DNA of 41,024 bases from Streptomyces griseorubiginosus (GTDB lineage: Bacteria > Actinomycetota > Actinomycetes > Streptomycetales > Streptomycetaceae), in assembly GCF_017614965.1 (NCBI RefSeq), contig NZ_WVUG01000045.1:1-41024 (forward strand). The letters are read 5' to 3'. Below the pieces are notes generated by a model, which saw nothing but the letters and a program-made list of their open reading frames with translations, ran no database searches and was not told the DNA's origin. The translations under genes were made by a program, and so were the position numbers. Below are positions 8,240 to 16,619 of this stretch, piece after piece (position 1 is the first letter of the stretch; the number at the start of each line of letters is the position of its first letter).

Positions 8240-9043
8240 TCAGTCGATGAGCTCCAGCACCGTCTTGGGGCCGGCGGCGTTCACCACGTCGTCCGCGCTG
8301 GAGATGTGCCGCTGCCAGAGCTTCTCCGCCTCGTCCGCCTTGCCGGACTCGATCAGGCCGATGAGCCGCACATGCGCCCGGTGGCCCTTGAGGGCCTGCG
8401 CCTTCTGGGTCTCGGCGTCCGTGGCGGCCGCGGTGTAGGAGGCGTTGGCCCGGTCGATGATGTTGCGCACCATGCCGCACAGCAGGATCAGGGTCTGGTT
8501 GCCGGTGAGCTCGACCAGCAGGGCGTGGAAGGCGTCCTGTGCCTCGACCAGGGCCAGCGGGTCGTCCAGGACCGCCTTCTCGGCGGCGACCGCCTCCCGC
8601 AGGCGGTCGATGTCGGCCGCGGTGTGCTTCGCGGCGAGCTGGCGGGCGCAGGGCGGCTCGATGAGCGCCGCCGCGCGGTAGAGGTCGCCCAGTGTGGCGC
8701 CGCGGTACTCGAGGATCAGGCCGGCGAAACGGGCGGCGACGTCCGCGTCGGGCGCGCTGACCCGGGCGCCGCCGTGGGCGCCGCGACGCACCGTGATCAG
8801 GGACTCCGACTCCAGGACGCGGAAGGCCTCGCGCAGGGTCGGCCGTGAGATGCCGAACTGCTCCATCAGTCCCGACTCGGGCGGCAGCGCGTCCCCCGGC
8901 TTCAGTTCGCCCCGGACGATCTGGCGGCGCAGGTGCCCGGCGACCAGCTCGGCGGTCTTCGGTACCCGTACCTGGCGTCCGACGCGGCTGCGGGCGGGGG
9001 CGGGCACGGCCGCCGTTTCACTTGCGCGGGCTGCCTCGGCCAC
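8240..9043 (-). CDS. FadR-type (FCD) GntR-family transcriptional regulator
   Basis: A 267-residue regulator. A winged helix-turn-helix spans about residues 32-95, with LPPESGLMEQFGISRPTLREAFRVLE as the recognition region and a wing reading RRGAHGGARV. The C-terminal FCD ligand domain (about 115-250) includes AQDAFHALLVELTGN and RAHVRLIGLIESGKADEAEKLWQRHI, which carry the usual Asp/His metal-site pattern. The GTG at 9043 is chosen because GAGGAG precedes it by six bases; an outer TTG at 9064 has no ribosome site. Regulators of this class sense acyl-CoA or organic acids and usually repress nearby catabolic genes. It is divergent from the enoyl-CoA hydratase/DUF2889 operon across two operator-like sites, so autoregulation is likely. 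Confidence 0.92.
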   Translation of the reverse strand: MAEAARASETAAVPAPARSRVGRQVRVPKTAELVAGHLRRQIVRGELKPGDALPPESGLMEQFGISRPTLREAFRVLESESLITVRRGAHGGARVSAPDADVAARFAGLILEYRGATLGDLYRAAALIEPPCARQLAAKHTAADIDRLREAVAAEKAVLDDPLALVEAQDAFHALLVELTGNQTLILLCGMVRNIIDRANASYTAAATDAETQKAQALKGHRAHVRLIGLIESGKADEAEKLWQRHISSADDVVNAAGPKTVLELID

Positions 9044-9061
9044 GGTGGGCTCCTCATATAG

Positions 9062-9079
9062 CAAAATGAATCGTCTTAG
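9062..9079. promoter_or_regulatory. Operator-like site next to the GntR start
   Basis: ATGAATCGTCT at 9066-9076 matches the central part of the 9161-9177 palindrome (reverse orientation) at 10 of 11 positions. It lies about 20 bases upstream of the GntR GTG, a position suited to autorepression. Confidence 0.5.
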
Positions 9080-9160
9080 TGCATCGAGGGTACCAGGTCA
9101 AGGGATGCTTGATCATGTCTTCGTCCGACCCGGTCTGGCGCCGGTGCCACTCCGTGGGAT

Positions 9161-9177
9161 ATAGATGATTCATCTAT
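9161..9177. promoter_or_regulatory. Perfect 17-bp palindrome, probable operator
   Basis: ATAGATGATTCATCTAT is ATAGATGA, a central T, and its exact inverted complement. It lies in the gntR-hydratase divergent gap, 36 bases before the hydratase ATG. Its length and odd-numbered symmetry suit a GntR or TetR dimer. It is the best reference for the weaker AT-rich sites at the other promoters of this locus. Confidence 0.7.
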
Positions 9178-9212
9178 CTATTAAGCGTCTCCGGCCCGTG
9201 GGAGTGACCTCG

Positions 9213-10040
9213 ATGACCGAGCAGGCGACCCCGGTGATCCTCACCGAACTCACCGACGACGGGGTCATGATCCTCACCCTGAACCGGCCGGAGCGGCACA
9301 ACGCCTGGACGCTGGAGATGGAGCTTCTCTACAACGAGCTGTTCGACCGGGCGGAGACGGATCCGCGGGTGCGGGCGGTGGTGCTGACCGGCGCCGGACG
9401 CAGCTTCTGTCCCGGTATGGACATGAGCGTGCTGGACGGGGCCTCCTCCGGCGCCCGGCCCTGGCCCACCGGACAGCTGCCTCCGCGCACCCGCCCCATG
9501 ACCTTTCCCAAGCCCGTGGTGGCGGCCGTCAACGGTGCCTGCGCGGGCATCGGGTTCAACCAGGCGGTGATGTGCGACGTCCGGTTCGCCGTGCCGCAGG
9601 CCAAGTTCGCCGCCGCCTTCAGCGCCCGCGGACTGGTGGCCGAGGACGGGGTCTCCTGGATCCTGCCCCGGCTCGTGGGCCACGGCAACGCCGCCGACCT
9701 GCTGCTGTCCTCGCGCCGGATCACCGGAACGGAGGCCCTGGCGATGGGCCTGGTCAACCGCCTGGTCGAGCCCGAAGACCTGCTCCCCGAGGCCCTCGCC
9801 TACGCCACCGGGCTGGCCCGATCGGCGAGTCCGTACGCGATGTCCCTCATCAAGCGGCAGCTCGCCGACGACCAGGCGCGCACCTTCGCCGAGAGCAGTG
9901 AGCGGGCGGCGGAGCTGCTGGCGGTGGCCAAGCGTGCCCCGGACTACCGGGAGGGCGTGCTCAGCTTCATCGAGCGCCGCCCACCGGCCTTCCCCGCGCT
10001 GGGGGAGGACGCGTCGCAGCTGGAGGGGACCTCGTCATGA
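9213..10040 (+). CDS. Enoyl-CoA hydratase/isomerase family protein
   Basis: A 275-residue crotonase. TLNRPERHNAW opens the fold, FCPGMDM (about 65-71) and NGACAGIG (about 108-114) form the oxyanion hole, and GLVAEDGVSWILPRLVG supplies Glu144 and the adjacent Asp. The ATG at 9213 is chosen because GGGAG lies nine bases upstream; the frame extends further out but into promoter DNA. It shares many blocks with the hydratase at 2558-3406. Its TGA overlaps the ATG of the DUF2889 gene by four bases. It probably hydrates or isomerises an enoyl-CoA of the pathway. Confidence 0.92.
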   Translation: MTEQATPVILTELTDDGVMILTLNRPERHNAWTLEMELLYNELFDRAETDPRVRAVVLTGAGRSFCPGMDMSVLDGASSGARPWPTGQLPPRTRPMTFPKPVVAAVNGACAGIGFNQAVMCDVRFAVPQAKFAAAFSARGLVAEDGVSWILPRLVGHGNAADLLLSSRRITGTEALAMGLVNRLVEPEDLLPEALAYATGLARSASPYAMSLIKRQLADDQARTFAESSERAAELLAVAKRAPDYREGVLSFIERRPPAFPALGEDASQLEGTSS

Positions 10041-10609
10041 CCCGGACCGAACTGCCGTTGCACCGCCGCACGATCACGGTCACCGCCTTCGAGGAGGGTG
10101 CCGGCGAGATCTCGGTCGAGGCGGAACTGCGCGACGAGCGCCCCTGGGAGCGGCCGCCGGGCGGCACCGTCCACCGCATGGTGCTGGCGGTGCGGGTGCG
10201 GCTCGCGGACATGGTGGTCGTGGCGGCCGAGGCCGGCATGAAGGACTTCCCGCACGCCGAGTGCCCGCGGATCGCGCCCGCCTTCGACGGTCTCGTCGGG
10301 CTCAGCGTGGCCGGCGGCTACAACCGGGCCATCCAGGAGCGGTTCCGGGGCGTGTCCGGCTGTACCCACCTGTACGAACTGACCCGCGCGCTCGGGCCGG
10401 CCGTCGTCCAGGCCGCCATCTCGGCCCGCAACCGCGCGGGCGGCCCGGCCTCCCACGACCCGCGCGCCACCTCCTGGGTGCTGAACAGCTGCCACGTCTG
10501 GGCGCCGGACGGGGTGGGCCTGCGCAAGATCGAGGCGGGCTGGACGCCGGGCCCCGGTCCGCGTCCGGTCCCGGAGCTCGGCGTCTTCGAGGCGTCTAGG
10601 GACTCGTGA
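10037..10609 (+). CDS. DUF2889 domain protein
   Basis: A 190-residue protein matching DUF2889: an opening HRRTITVTAFEEG, then VEAELRDERPW, a conserved CPRIAPAFDGLVGLSVAGGYN and the hallmark GVSGCTHLYEL, with Cys76, Cys109 and His111. Its biochemical function is not established; the conserved Cys/His hint at metal or thioester chemistry, which is inference only. It is translationally coupled to an enoyl-CoA hydratase, so a role in the same acyl-CoA pathway is likely. Its 3' end overlaps the converging acyl-CoA dehydrogenase gene by 14 bases (10596-10609). Confidence 0.85.
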   Translation: MTRTELPLHRRTITVTAFEEGAGEISVEAELRDERPWERPPGGTVHRMVLAVRVRLADMVVVAAEAGMKDFPHAECPRIAPAFDGLVGLSVAGGYNRAIQERFRGVSGCTHLYELTRALGPAVVQAAISARNRAGGPASHDPRATSWVLNSCHVWAPDGVGLRKIEAGWTPGPGPRPVPELGVFEASRDS

Positions 10610-11822
10610 GCCGGGGCTCGCGCGGCAGCCCCAGCACCTTCTCCGCGAGGATGTTGCGCTGCACCTGCGAGGTGCCCGCGTAGATCGTGCCGGAGCGGGC
10701 GATCAGATACGTCGTCGACCAGGACGCGGAGGAGTTCGCCGCGCCGGGGTCGTCCGTGCGGTACGTGCGCAGGGGCGGCCGGCCGACCGGCACCTGGCCG
10801 TGCATGCCCATGATGTCCATCGCCAGATCGGTGACCTCGGTGTGGTACTCGCTCCAGTACAGCTTGGCGATCGAGGACTCGGGACCCGGCTCGGCGCCCT
10901 TGAGCCAGCCGGTCAGGATCCGGTAGCCCAGGCAGCGCATGATCTCGACCTTGGACCAGCACCAGGCGATCCGCTGCCGGATCACCGGGTCCCGGTCCTT
11001 GCCGTACTGTCGCGCGAGGTCCACGAGGCGTTCCACCTCGGCCCGGAACAGGATCGGGTTGGTCGCCGCCTCCTCCCCGCGCTCGACGCCCAGCAGGCTC
11101 TGGGCGACCGTCCAGCCGTTGTCGACACCGCCGACCACGAGGTCGGCGCGGGTGCGGGCGGCGTCGAAGAAGACCTCGTTGAAGTGCAGCTGCCCGCTCA
11201 TCATGCGGAAGGGCCGTACGTCGACGCCGGGTTGGTCGAGCGGGACCAGCAGGAAGGAGATGCCCCGGTGCTTGGGGGCCTCGGGGTTCGTCCGCGCCAG
11301 GACGAAGATCCAGTCGCTGTGGTGGGCGCCGGAGGTCCACACCTTCTGGCCGTCGATCACCCACTCGTCGCCGTCGCGCACGGCCCGGGTCTTGAGAGAG
11401 GCCAGATCGGAGCCCGCGTCCGGCTCGGAGTACCCCTGGCACCAGGTGTCCTCACCGCTGAGGATGCGGGGCAGGAAACGGCTCTTCTGCTCCTCGGTGC
11501 CCCAGCGCAGCAGCGTGTTCGCCAGCATCTTCACGCCGAAGGTGTCCTGCGGCAGCCCGAACGGCACCCCCGCCCGCGCGAGCTCCTCCATCAGGACGAC
11601 CTGGTGCAGCTTGGACAGGCCACGGCCGCCGTACTCCTCGGGCCAGGTCAACGACAGATAGCCGCGCTCGACGAGCCGCCGGCGCCAGGTGCGGGCGAAG
11701 GTCCAGGCGGCCTCCTCGTCCAGGGCGCCGATGCCGCTCCAGCCGGCCGGCAGCGACGCGCCGAGGAAGGCCCTGACCTCCGCGCGGAAGGTCTCCGTCT
11801 CCGGGGGATAGCTGATGTCCAC
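10596..11822 (-). CDS. Acyl-CoA dehydrogenase
   Basis: A 408-residue flavoprotein. The N-terminal helical domain has FRAEVRAFLGASLP and YGGRGLSKLHQVVLMEELARAG. The middle domain has the FAD/substrate motif GYSEPDAGSDLASLKT and KVWTSGAHHSDWIF. The C-terminal domain has IYAGTSQVQRNILAEKVLGLP. The Glu often found in YEGT is Ala here (about residue 382), so the catalytic base must lie elsewhere, as in isovaleryl-CoA-type or two-subunit actinobacterial enzymes. The GTG at 11822 has GAGGAG nine bases upstream; outer starts lack one. It would introduce the alpha-beta double bond, passing electrons to ETF. It is divergent from the SDR/thiolase operon. Confidence 0.92.
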   Translation of the reverse strand: MDISYPPETETFRAEVRAFLGASLPAGWSGIGALDEEAAWTFARTWRRRLVERGYLSLTWPEEYGGRGLSKLHQVVLMEELARAGVPFGLPQDTFGVKMLANTLLRWGTEEQKSRFLPRILSGEDTWCQGYSEPDAGSDLASLKTRAVRDGDEWVIDGQKVWTSGAHHSDWIFVLARTNPEAPKHRGISFLLVPLDQPGVDVRPFRMMSGQLHFNEVFFDAARTRADLVVGGVDNGWTVAQSLLGVERGEEAATNPILFRAEVERLVDLARQYGKDRDPVIRQRIAWCWSKVEIMRCLGYRILTGWLKGAEPGPESSIAKLYWSEYHTEVTDLAMDIMGMHGQVPVGRPPLRTYRTDDPGAANSSASWSTTYLIARSGTIYAGTSQVQRNILAEKVLGLPREPRLTSP

Positions 11823-11882
11823 CTGCGTGCACTCCTCGTCCGGCGCCGCCCGCACAGCTGATCGCTGTATTGATTGTTTCAG

Positions 11883-11905
11883 CATAATAGGTTATCTATT
11901 TAACG
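11883..11905. promoter_or_regulatory. AT-rich operator-like island in a divergent gap
   Basis: In the 11823-11946 gap, AATAG (11886-11890) and CTATT (11896-11900) form an inverted repeat. TTATCTAT at 11892-11899 matches one arm of the 9161-9177 palindrome at seven of eight positions. A minus-strand TATTAT overlaps it and could be a -10 for the acyl-CoA dehydrogenase. Confidence 0.45.
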
Positions 11906-11946
11906 CGGAAGAGACGTGAAGAGGTTCGAGTCGGAAGCGGGCTGAC

Positions 11947-12693
11947 ATGGGACTGCTGGACGGCCGGAACGCGGTGATCACCGGCGGCGCACAGGGCATC
12001 GGCTTCGAGATCGCCGGCGTCCTCGGCGGCGCGGGCGCGAGTGTCGTCCTCGGCGACATCGACGAGGACGCCGCGGCCGACGCCGCGAAACGCCTCGCCG
12101 ACCAGGGCGTGGCCGCCACCTCGCTGCGCTGCGACGTCACCGACGAGGACGAGGTCGCCGCCCTCGTGGCGCACTGCGCCGACACCTTCGGCCCGCTCGG
12201 CGTCATGGTCAACAACGCCGGCATCACCCGGGACGCGACCCTGCGCAAGATGCCCCTCGCCGACTTCCGCGCCGTCCTCGACGTGCACCTCACCGGTGCC
12301 TGGAACGGCACCCGGTACGCCGCCGAGGCGATGCGCGCGCACGGGCGGGGCGGCAGCATCGTCAACATCTCCTCCATCGCCGGCAAGGTCGGCAACTTCG
12401 GCCAGACCAACTACAGCGCCGCCAAGGCCGGCCTGGTCGGCCTGACCAAGGCGTCCGCCAAGGAGCTCGCGAAGGCGGGCGTCCGCGTCAACGCCGTACA
12501 GCCCGGCCTGATCCGTACCGCCATGACCGAGGCGATGCCCCGGGCCGCCTGGGACGCGAAGCTCGCCGAGATCCCCCTGGGCCGCGCGGGCGAACCCGCC
12601 GAGGTCGCCCAGACCGTCCTCTTCCTCGCCTCCGACATGGCGAGCTACATCACCGGGGCCGTGGTCGAGGTGACCGGCGGCCGGTACATGTGA
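11947..12693 (+). CDS. FabG-like SDR, 3-oxoacyl-CoA/ACP reductase type
   Basis: A 248-residue SDR that starts the five-gene SDR/thiolase operon. The nucleotide-binding motif is TGGAQGIG (12-19), NNAG is at 89-92, and the catalytic set is Ser142/143, Tyr156 and Lys160 (TNYSAAKAG). NAGITRD and the C-terminal [12 protein letters not shown] are typical of FabG/PhaB-like enzymes. It probably oxidises a 3-hydroxyacyl-CoA to the 3-oxo form just before the thiolase encoded next; the direction is inferred from that neighbour. The ATG lies 33 bases upstream of the thiolase pair's spacing pattern with no terminator between the genes. Confidence 0.9.
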   Translation: MGLLDGRNAVITGGAQGIGFEIAGVLGGAGASVVLGDIDEDAAADAAKRLADQGVAATSLRCDVTDEDEVAALVAHCADTFGPLGVMVNNAGITRDATLRKMPLADFRAVLDVHLTGAWNGTRYAAEAMRAHGRGGSIVNISSIAGKVGNFGQTNYSAAKAGLVGLTKASAKELAKAGVRVNAVQPGLIRTAMTEAMPRAAWDAKLAEIPLGRAGEPAEVAQTVLFLASDMASYITGAVVEVTGGRYM

Positions 12694-12726
12694 GCCCGCC
12701 GAACCCGCTGACGAAAGGCATGACCG

Positions 12727-13956
12727 ATGCGTGACGCGGTGATCTGCGAACCGATCCGGACCCCGGTCGGCGGCTACGGCGGAGCCTTCCGCGACGTCAC
12801 CGCGGCCGAACTCGCCGCCACCGTCGTCCGGGCCCTGCTGGAGCGCACCGGAATCCCGCCCACGGCCGTCGACGACGTGCTCCTGGGCCAGTGCTACCCC
12901 AACGGCGAGGCCCCCGCCATCGGCCGCGTGGCGGCACTGGACGCCGGACTCCCCGTGGAGGTGCCCGGGCTCCAGATCGACCGCCGCTGCGGCTCCGGAC
13001 TGCAGGCGGTCATCACCGCCGCGATGCAGGTGCAGACGGGCGCGAGCGACCTCGTGCTCGCCGGGGGCGTCGAGTCCATGAGCCGGGCCGAGTTCTACAC
13101 CACCGACGTCCGCTGGGGGGTGCGCGGCGCGGGCACCACCCTGCACGACCGGCTGGCCCGGGGCCGGGTCACCTCCGGCGGTGTCAACCACCCCGTCCCC
13201 GGGGGGATGCTGGAGACCGCCGAGAACCTGCGCCGCGCGTACGGCATCCCGCGCGAGGAACAGGACGAACTGGCCCTGCGCAGCCACCAGAAGGCGGTCG
13301 CCGCCCAGAAGGAGGGCCGGTTCACCGACGAGATCGTGCCGGTCGCCGTGCGGACCCGGAGGGGCGCGACGGTGGTCGACACCGACGAACACCCGCGCGC
13401 CGACTCCTCGTTGGAAAAGCTCGCCGGGCTGCGACCGGTGCTCGGCCGCCAGGACCCGGAGGCCACCGTCACGGCCGGAAACGCCAGCGGCCAGAACGAC
13501 GGCGCCGCGCTCTGCGTGGTCACCCACCCCGAACGCGCCGCCGAACTCGGCCTGCGCCCGCTGGGCCGCCTGGTCTCCTGGGCCGTCGTGGGCGTGCCAC
13601 CCGAGACGATGGGCATCGGACCCGTGCCCGCCACGGCCCGGGCCCTGGAGCGCGCGGATCTGAAGCTCGCCGACATGGACCTGATCGAACTCAACGAGGC
13701 CTTCGCCGCGCAGGTCCTCGCCTGCACCCGCGAATGGGCCCTCACCGAGGCCGACTTCGAGCGGCTGAACGTCAACGGCTCCGGCATCTCGCTGGGCCAC
13801 CCCGTCGGCGCAACCGGCGGCCGCATCCTCGCCACCCTGCTGCGCGAACTCGACCGCCGCCAGGCCCGCTACGGCCTGGAGACCATGTGCCTCGGCGGCG
13901 GCCAGGGCCTGGCAGCCATCTTCGAACGCACCGGCAACGCCACTGGAGGACGCTGA
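12727..13956 (+). CDS. Acetyl-CoA acyltransferase (classical thiolase)
   Basis: A 409-residue thiolase II-type enzyme. The nucleophilic Cys88 lies in IDRRCGSGLQAV, the active His in ISLGHPVGATGG, and the second Cys in MCLGGGQGLAAIFE, so all catalytic residues are present. NASGQNDGAA and LIELNEAFAAQ are further family marks. It should cleave 3-oxoacyl-CoA with CoA to give acetyl-CoA (or propionyl-CoA) and a shortened acyl-CoA. It follows the FabG-like SDR and precedes the HMGS-like/DUF35 fusion by one base, with GGAGGA serving the next start. Confidence 0.93.
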   Translation: MRDAVICEPIRTPVGGYGGAFRDVTAAELAATVVRALLERTGIPPTAVDDVLLGQCYPNGEAPAIGRVAALDAGLPVEVPGLQIDRRCGSGLQAVITAAMQVQTGASDLVLAGGVESMSRAEFYTTDVRWGVRGAGTTLHDRLARGRVTSGGVNHPVPGGMLETAENLRRAYGIPREEQDELALRSHQKAVAAQKEGRFTDEIVPVAVRTRRGATVVDTDEHPRADSSLEKLAGLRPVLGRQDPEATVTAGNASGQNDGAALCVVTHPERAAELGLRPLGRLVSWAVVGVPPETMGIGPVPATARALERADLKLADMDLIELNEAFAAQVLACTREWALTEADFERLNVNGSGISLGHPVGATGGRILATLLRELDRRQARYGLETMCLGGGQGLAAIFERTGNATGGR

Positions 13957-13957
13957 C

Positions 13958-15397
13958 ATGGCCGGACTGATCGCCTACGGCGCCCATGTGCCGTACCACC
14001 GCCTGGCCCGCGCCGATGTCGCCGCCACCCTCGGGACGGCGCCCGGACGCGGCACCCGCGCGGTCGCGGGCTACGACGAGGACACCACGTCCATGGCCGT
14101 CGAGGCGGCCCGCACCGCCCTCGCCCGCGACGGGCTGCGCGCCCGCATCGGCCAGCTCTTCCTCGCCACCGCGGCGCCCGCCTACCTCGACAAGACCAAC
14201 GCGACCGCCGTGCACGCCGCGCTCCGCCTCGACGAGCACGTCCTCGCCGCCGACATGGCGGGCTCGGTCCGCTCCGGCCTCGGCGCGCTGGTCACCGCCG
14301 CCCGCTCCCCGATCCCCACCCTGGCCGTCCTGTCCGACCTGCGCACCGGCCTGCCCGGCGGCGCCGAGGAGGTCCAGGGCGGCGACGGCGCGGCGGCGTT
14401 CGTCTTCGGCGGCCACCGCAACGGAGCGCCGGTCATCGCGGAGCTGCTGGCCCACGACACCGTCAGCGACGAACTCCTCGACCGCTGGCGGCTGCCGGGC
14501 GCCCCCGCCTCCCGCGTCTGGGAGGAACGCTTCGCCGAGGAGATCTACGTCTCCCTCGCCGACAAGGCCCTGAGCGCCGCCCTCGACCAGGCGGGACTGG
14601 ACCGGGGCGCCGTCGACCACCTCGTCGTCTCGGGCCTGCACGCGCGAGCCTGTGCGACCCTACGGCGGAGCGCCGGCACCCGCCCCGAGGCGGCGGTCCC
14701 GGACCTCACCGACGCCATCGGCAACGCCGGCACCGCCCAGCCCGGCCTGCTCCTCGCCGACGTCCTCGACCGCGCGGCGCCCGGCGAGGTCATCGCCCTC
14801 GTCGTGCTCGGCGACGGCGCCGGAGTCCTGCTGCTGCGCACCACCGACGCGCTGCCGGCCCACCGCAGCGCCCGCCCGGTCGCCGCGCAGATCGCCGCGG
14901 GCAGCGCCCCGATGCCGTACACCACCTACCTCTCCTGGCGCGGCCTGCTCGACCGCGAACCGCCCCGCCGCCCGGACCCCGAGCCGCCGTACGCCCCGCC
15001 CGCGCACCGGCGCACCGCCTGGAAGTACGGCTTCGTCGCGGCCCGTTGCGAGAAGTGCGGCACCCGCCAGCTGCCGCCGGACCGGGTGTGCGCCGGCTGC
15101 CACAGCGTCGACGCCATGGCCGACGAGCCGATGGAACACGTACGCGGCACGGTCGCCACGTTCACCGTCGACCGGCTGGCCCACACGCCCAGCCCGCCCA
15201 TGCTCGTCGTGGTCGTCGACTACGACGGCGGCGGACGCTTCCGCTGCCAGCTCACCGACGCCACCGAGGCCGACGCCGTCATCGGCGCCCGGGTGGAGAT
15301 GACCTTCCGGCGCACGGTCACCGCGTCCGGCATCCACAACTACTTCTGGAAGGCCCGCCCGGTGCGCACCGGCGAGACCGAGGGGACACAGGGATGA
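13958..15397 (+). CDS. HMG-CoA-synthase-like protein fused to a zinc-ribbon DUF35 OB-fold domain
   Basis: A 479-residue two-part protein. Residues 1 to about 320 have the thiolase/HMG-CoA synthase fold, seen in YDEDTTSMAVEAARTAL, GGDGAAAFVFGG, IGNAGTAQPGLLLADVL and VLGDGAGVLLL. Where HMG-CoA synthases have the nucleophilic Cys (ACKAG-like), this reads GSVRSG with Val104 aligned, so catalysis by this half is doubtful. Residues from about 355 form a DUF35 domain: a zinc ribbon with Cys364, Cys367, Cys378 and Cys381, then an OB fold (RGTVATFTVDRL...). It overlaps the next thiolase gene by four bases. Archaeal thiolase-HMGS-DUF35 complexes and steroid-pathway Ltp2-DUF35 aldolases give precedents for such partners; here two components are fused. 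Confidence 0.82.
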   Translation: MAGLIAYGAHVPYHRLARADVAATLGTAPGRGTRAVAGYDEDTTSMAVEAARTALARDGLRARIGQLFLATAAPAYLDKTNATAVHAALRLDEHVLAADMAGSVRSGLGALVTAARSPIPTLAVLSDLRTGLPGGAEEVQGGDGAAAFVFGGHRNGAPVIAELLAHDTVSDELLDRWRLPGAPASRVWEERFAEEIYVSLADKALSAALDQAGLDRGAVDHLVVSGLHARACATLRRSAGTRPEAAVPDLTDAIGNAGTAQPGLLLADVLDRAAPGEVIALVVLGDGAGVLLLRTTDALPAHRSARPVAAQIAAGSAPMPYTTYLSWRGLLDREPPRRPDPEPPYAPPAHRRTAWKYGFVAARCEKCGTRQLPPDRVCAGCHSVDAMADEPMEHVRGTVATFTVDRLAHTPSPPMLVVVVDYDGGGRFRCQLTDATEADAVIGARVEMTFRRTVTASGIHNYFWKARPVRTGETEGTQG

Positions 15398-16602
15398 GCT
15401 CACACGGAATCCGGGACCGGGTCGCGATCGTCGGCATGGGCTGCACGCCCTTCGGCGAGCACTGGACCCGGTCGGCCGACGACCTGCTGGTCGACGCGGT
15501 GGGGGAGGCGGTGACCTCGGCCGGGGTCACCCTCGACGACGTCGACGCGTTCTGGTTCGGCACCCAGGCCTCCGGCGTCTCCGGCCTGACCCTCAGCCGC
15601 GCCCTGCGGCTGCCGAACAAGCCGGTCACCCGCGTCGAGAACATGTGCGCCACCGGCTCGGAGGCCCTGCGCAACGCCTGCTACGCCGTCGCCTCCGGCG
15701 CCTACGACGTGGCCATGGCGGTCGGCGTGGAGAAGCTCAAGGACTCCGGCATGTCCGGGCTGTCCGGGACCGCGATCCCCGGCGCGGGCGACGACAGCCG
15801 CGGCGAGATCACCGCCCCCGCCAACTTCTCCCTCCTCGCCCCCGCCTACGCCGCCAAGTACGGCCTAGCGGAAGAAGAATTGAAGGACGTCATCACCCGC
15901 ATCGCCTGGAAGAACCACGTCAACGGCGCCCGCAACCCCCGCGCGCAGTTCCGCAAGGAGGTGCCGCTGGACCGCATCCGCTCGGCCCCGATCGTCGCGG
16001 GCATGCTCGGCGTGTTCGACTGCTCCGGCGTCTCGGACGGCTCGGCGGCCGCGATCGTCGTACGCGCCGAGGACGCCTACCGCTACACCGACAAGCCGAT
16101 CTTCGTGAAGGCGCTGTCCTTCGTCGCCGGCCCCGCGGACGGACTCCTCGACCCGGAGTACGACTTCACCACCTTCCCCGAGGTCGTCGCCTCCGCCCAG
16201 GAGGCCTACCGGCAGGCGGGCGTGAGCGACCCGCGCACCGAACTCGCGCTCGCCGAGGTCCACGACTGCTTCACGCCCACGGAGCTGGTGCTGATGGAGG
16301 ACCTCGGCTTCTCCGCGCGCGGACAGGCGTGGAAGGACGTGAGCGACGGGGCGTTCGACCTCGACGGCTCGCTGCCGGTCAACCCGGACGGCGGTCTCAA
16401 GGCCTTCGGCCACCCCATCGGCGCCTCCGGGCTGCGGATGATGTTCGAGGCGTGGCTGCAACTGCGGGGCGAGGCACCCCCGGAGCGCACGGTGCCGTCC
16501 GTGGCCGAGGGGCGTTCGCTCGCCCTCACCCACAACCTCGGCGGCGGGCCCGGCGAATGCGTCTCCTTCGTGTCCATCGTCGGCAGTGAACTCACCGAGT
16601 AG
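15394..16602 (+). CDS. SCP2-type thiolase (acetyl-CoA acetyltransferase-like)
   Basis: A 402-residue protein of the SCP-x/archaeal-type thiolase group. The nucleophile is Cys85 in ENMCATGSEALRNA. HDCF lies in ALAEVHDCFTPTEL, and GGLKAFGHPIGASG supplies the active His, so its catalytic set looks intact, unlike the upstream fusion. NLGGGPGECVSFVSI closes the fold. The ATG overlaps the fusion gene's TGA (ATGA), which favours co-translational assembly with the HMGS-like/DUF35 protein. It may perform thiolytic or retro-aldol cleavage of a branched or cyclic side-chain intermediate, by analogy with Ltp2; the exact reaction is inference. Confidence 0.9.
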   Translation: MSSHGIRDRVAIVGMGCTPFGEHWTRSADDLLVDAVGEAVTSAGVTLDDVDAFWFGTQASGVSGLTLSRALRLPNKPVTRVENMCATGSEALRNACYAVASGAYDVAMAVGVEKLKDSGMSGLSGTAIPGAGDDSRGEITAPANFSLLAPAYAAKYGLAEEELKDVITRIAWKNHVNGARNPRAQFRKEVPLDRIRSAPIVAGMLGVFDCSGVSDGSAAAIVVRAEDAYRYTDKPIFVKALSFVAGPADGLLDPEYDFTTFPEVVASAQEAYRQAGVSDPRTELALAEVHDCFTPTELVLMEDLGFSARGQAWKDVSDGAFDLDGSLPVNPDGGLKAFGHPIGASGLRMMFEAWLQLRGEAPPERTVPSVAEGRSLALTHNLGGGPGECVSFVSIVGSELTE

Positions 16603-16619
16603 GAAAGGCGGTTCGGGAC

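Noticed and set aside
9044..9064. TTG at 9064 as the GntR start
   Set aside because: It lies within the operator region and has no ribosome site, while the GTG at 9043 has GAGGAG at proper spacing.
13958..16602. A mevalonate-pathway HMG-CoA synthase module
   Set aside because: The HMGS-like half appears to lack its nucleophilic Cys, and no HMG-CoA reductase or mevalonate kinase gene is nearby.
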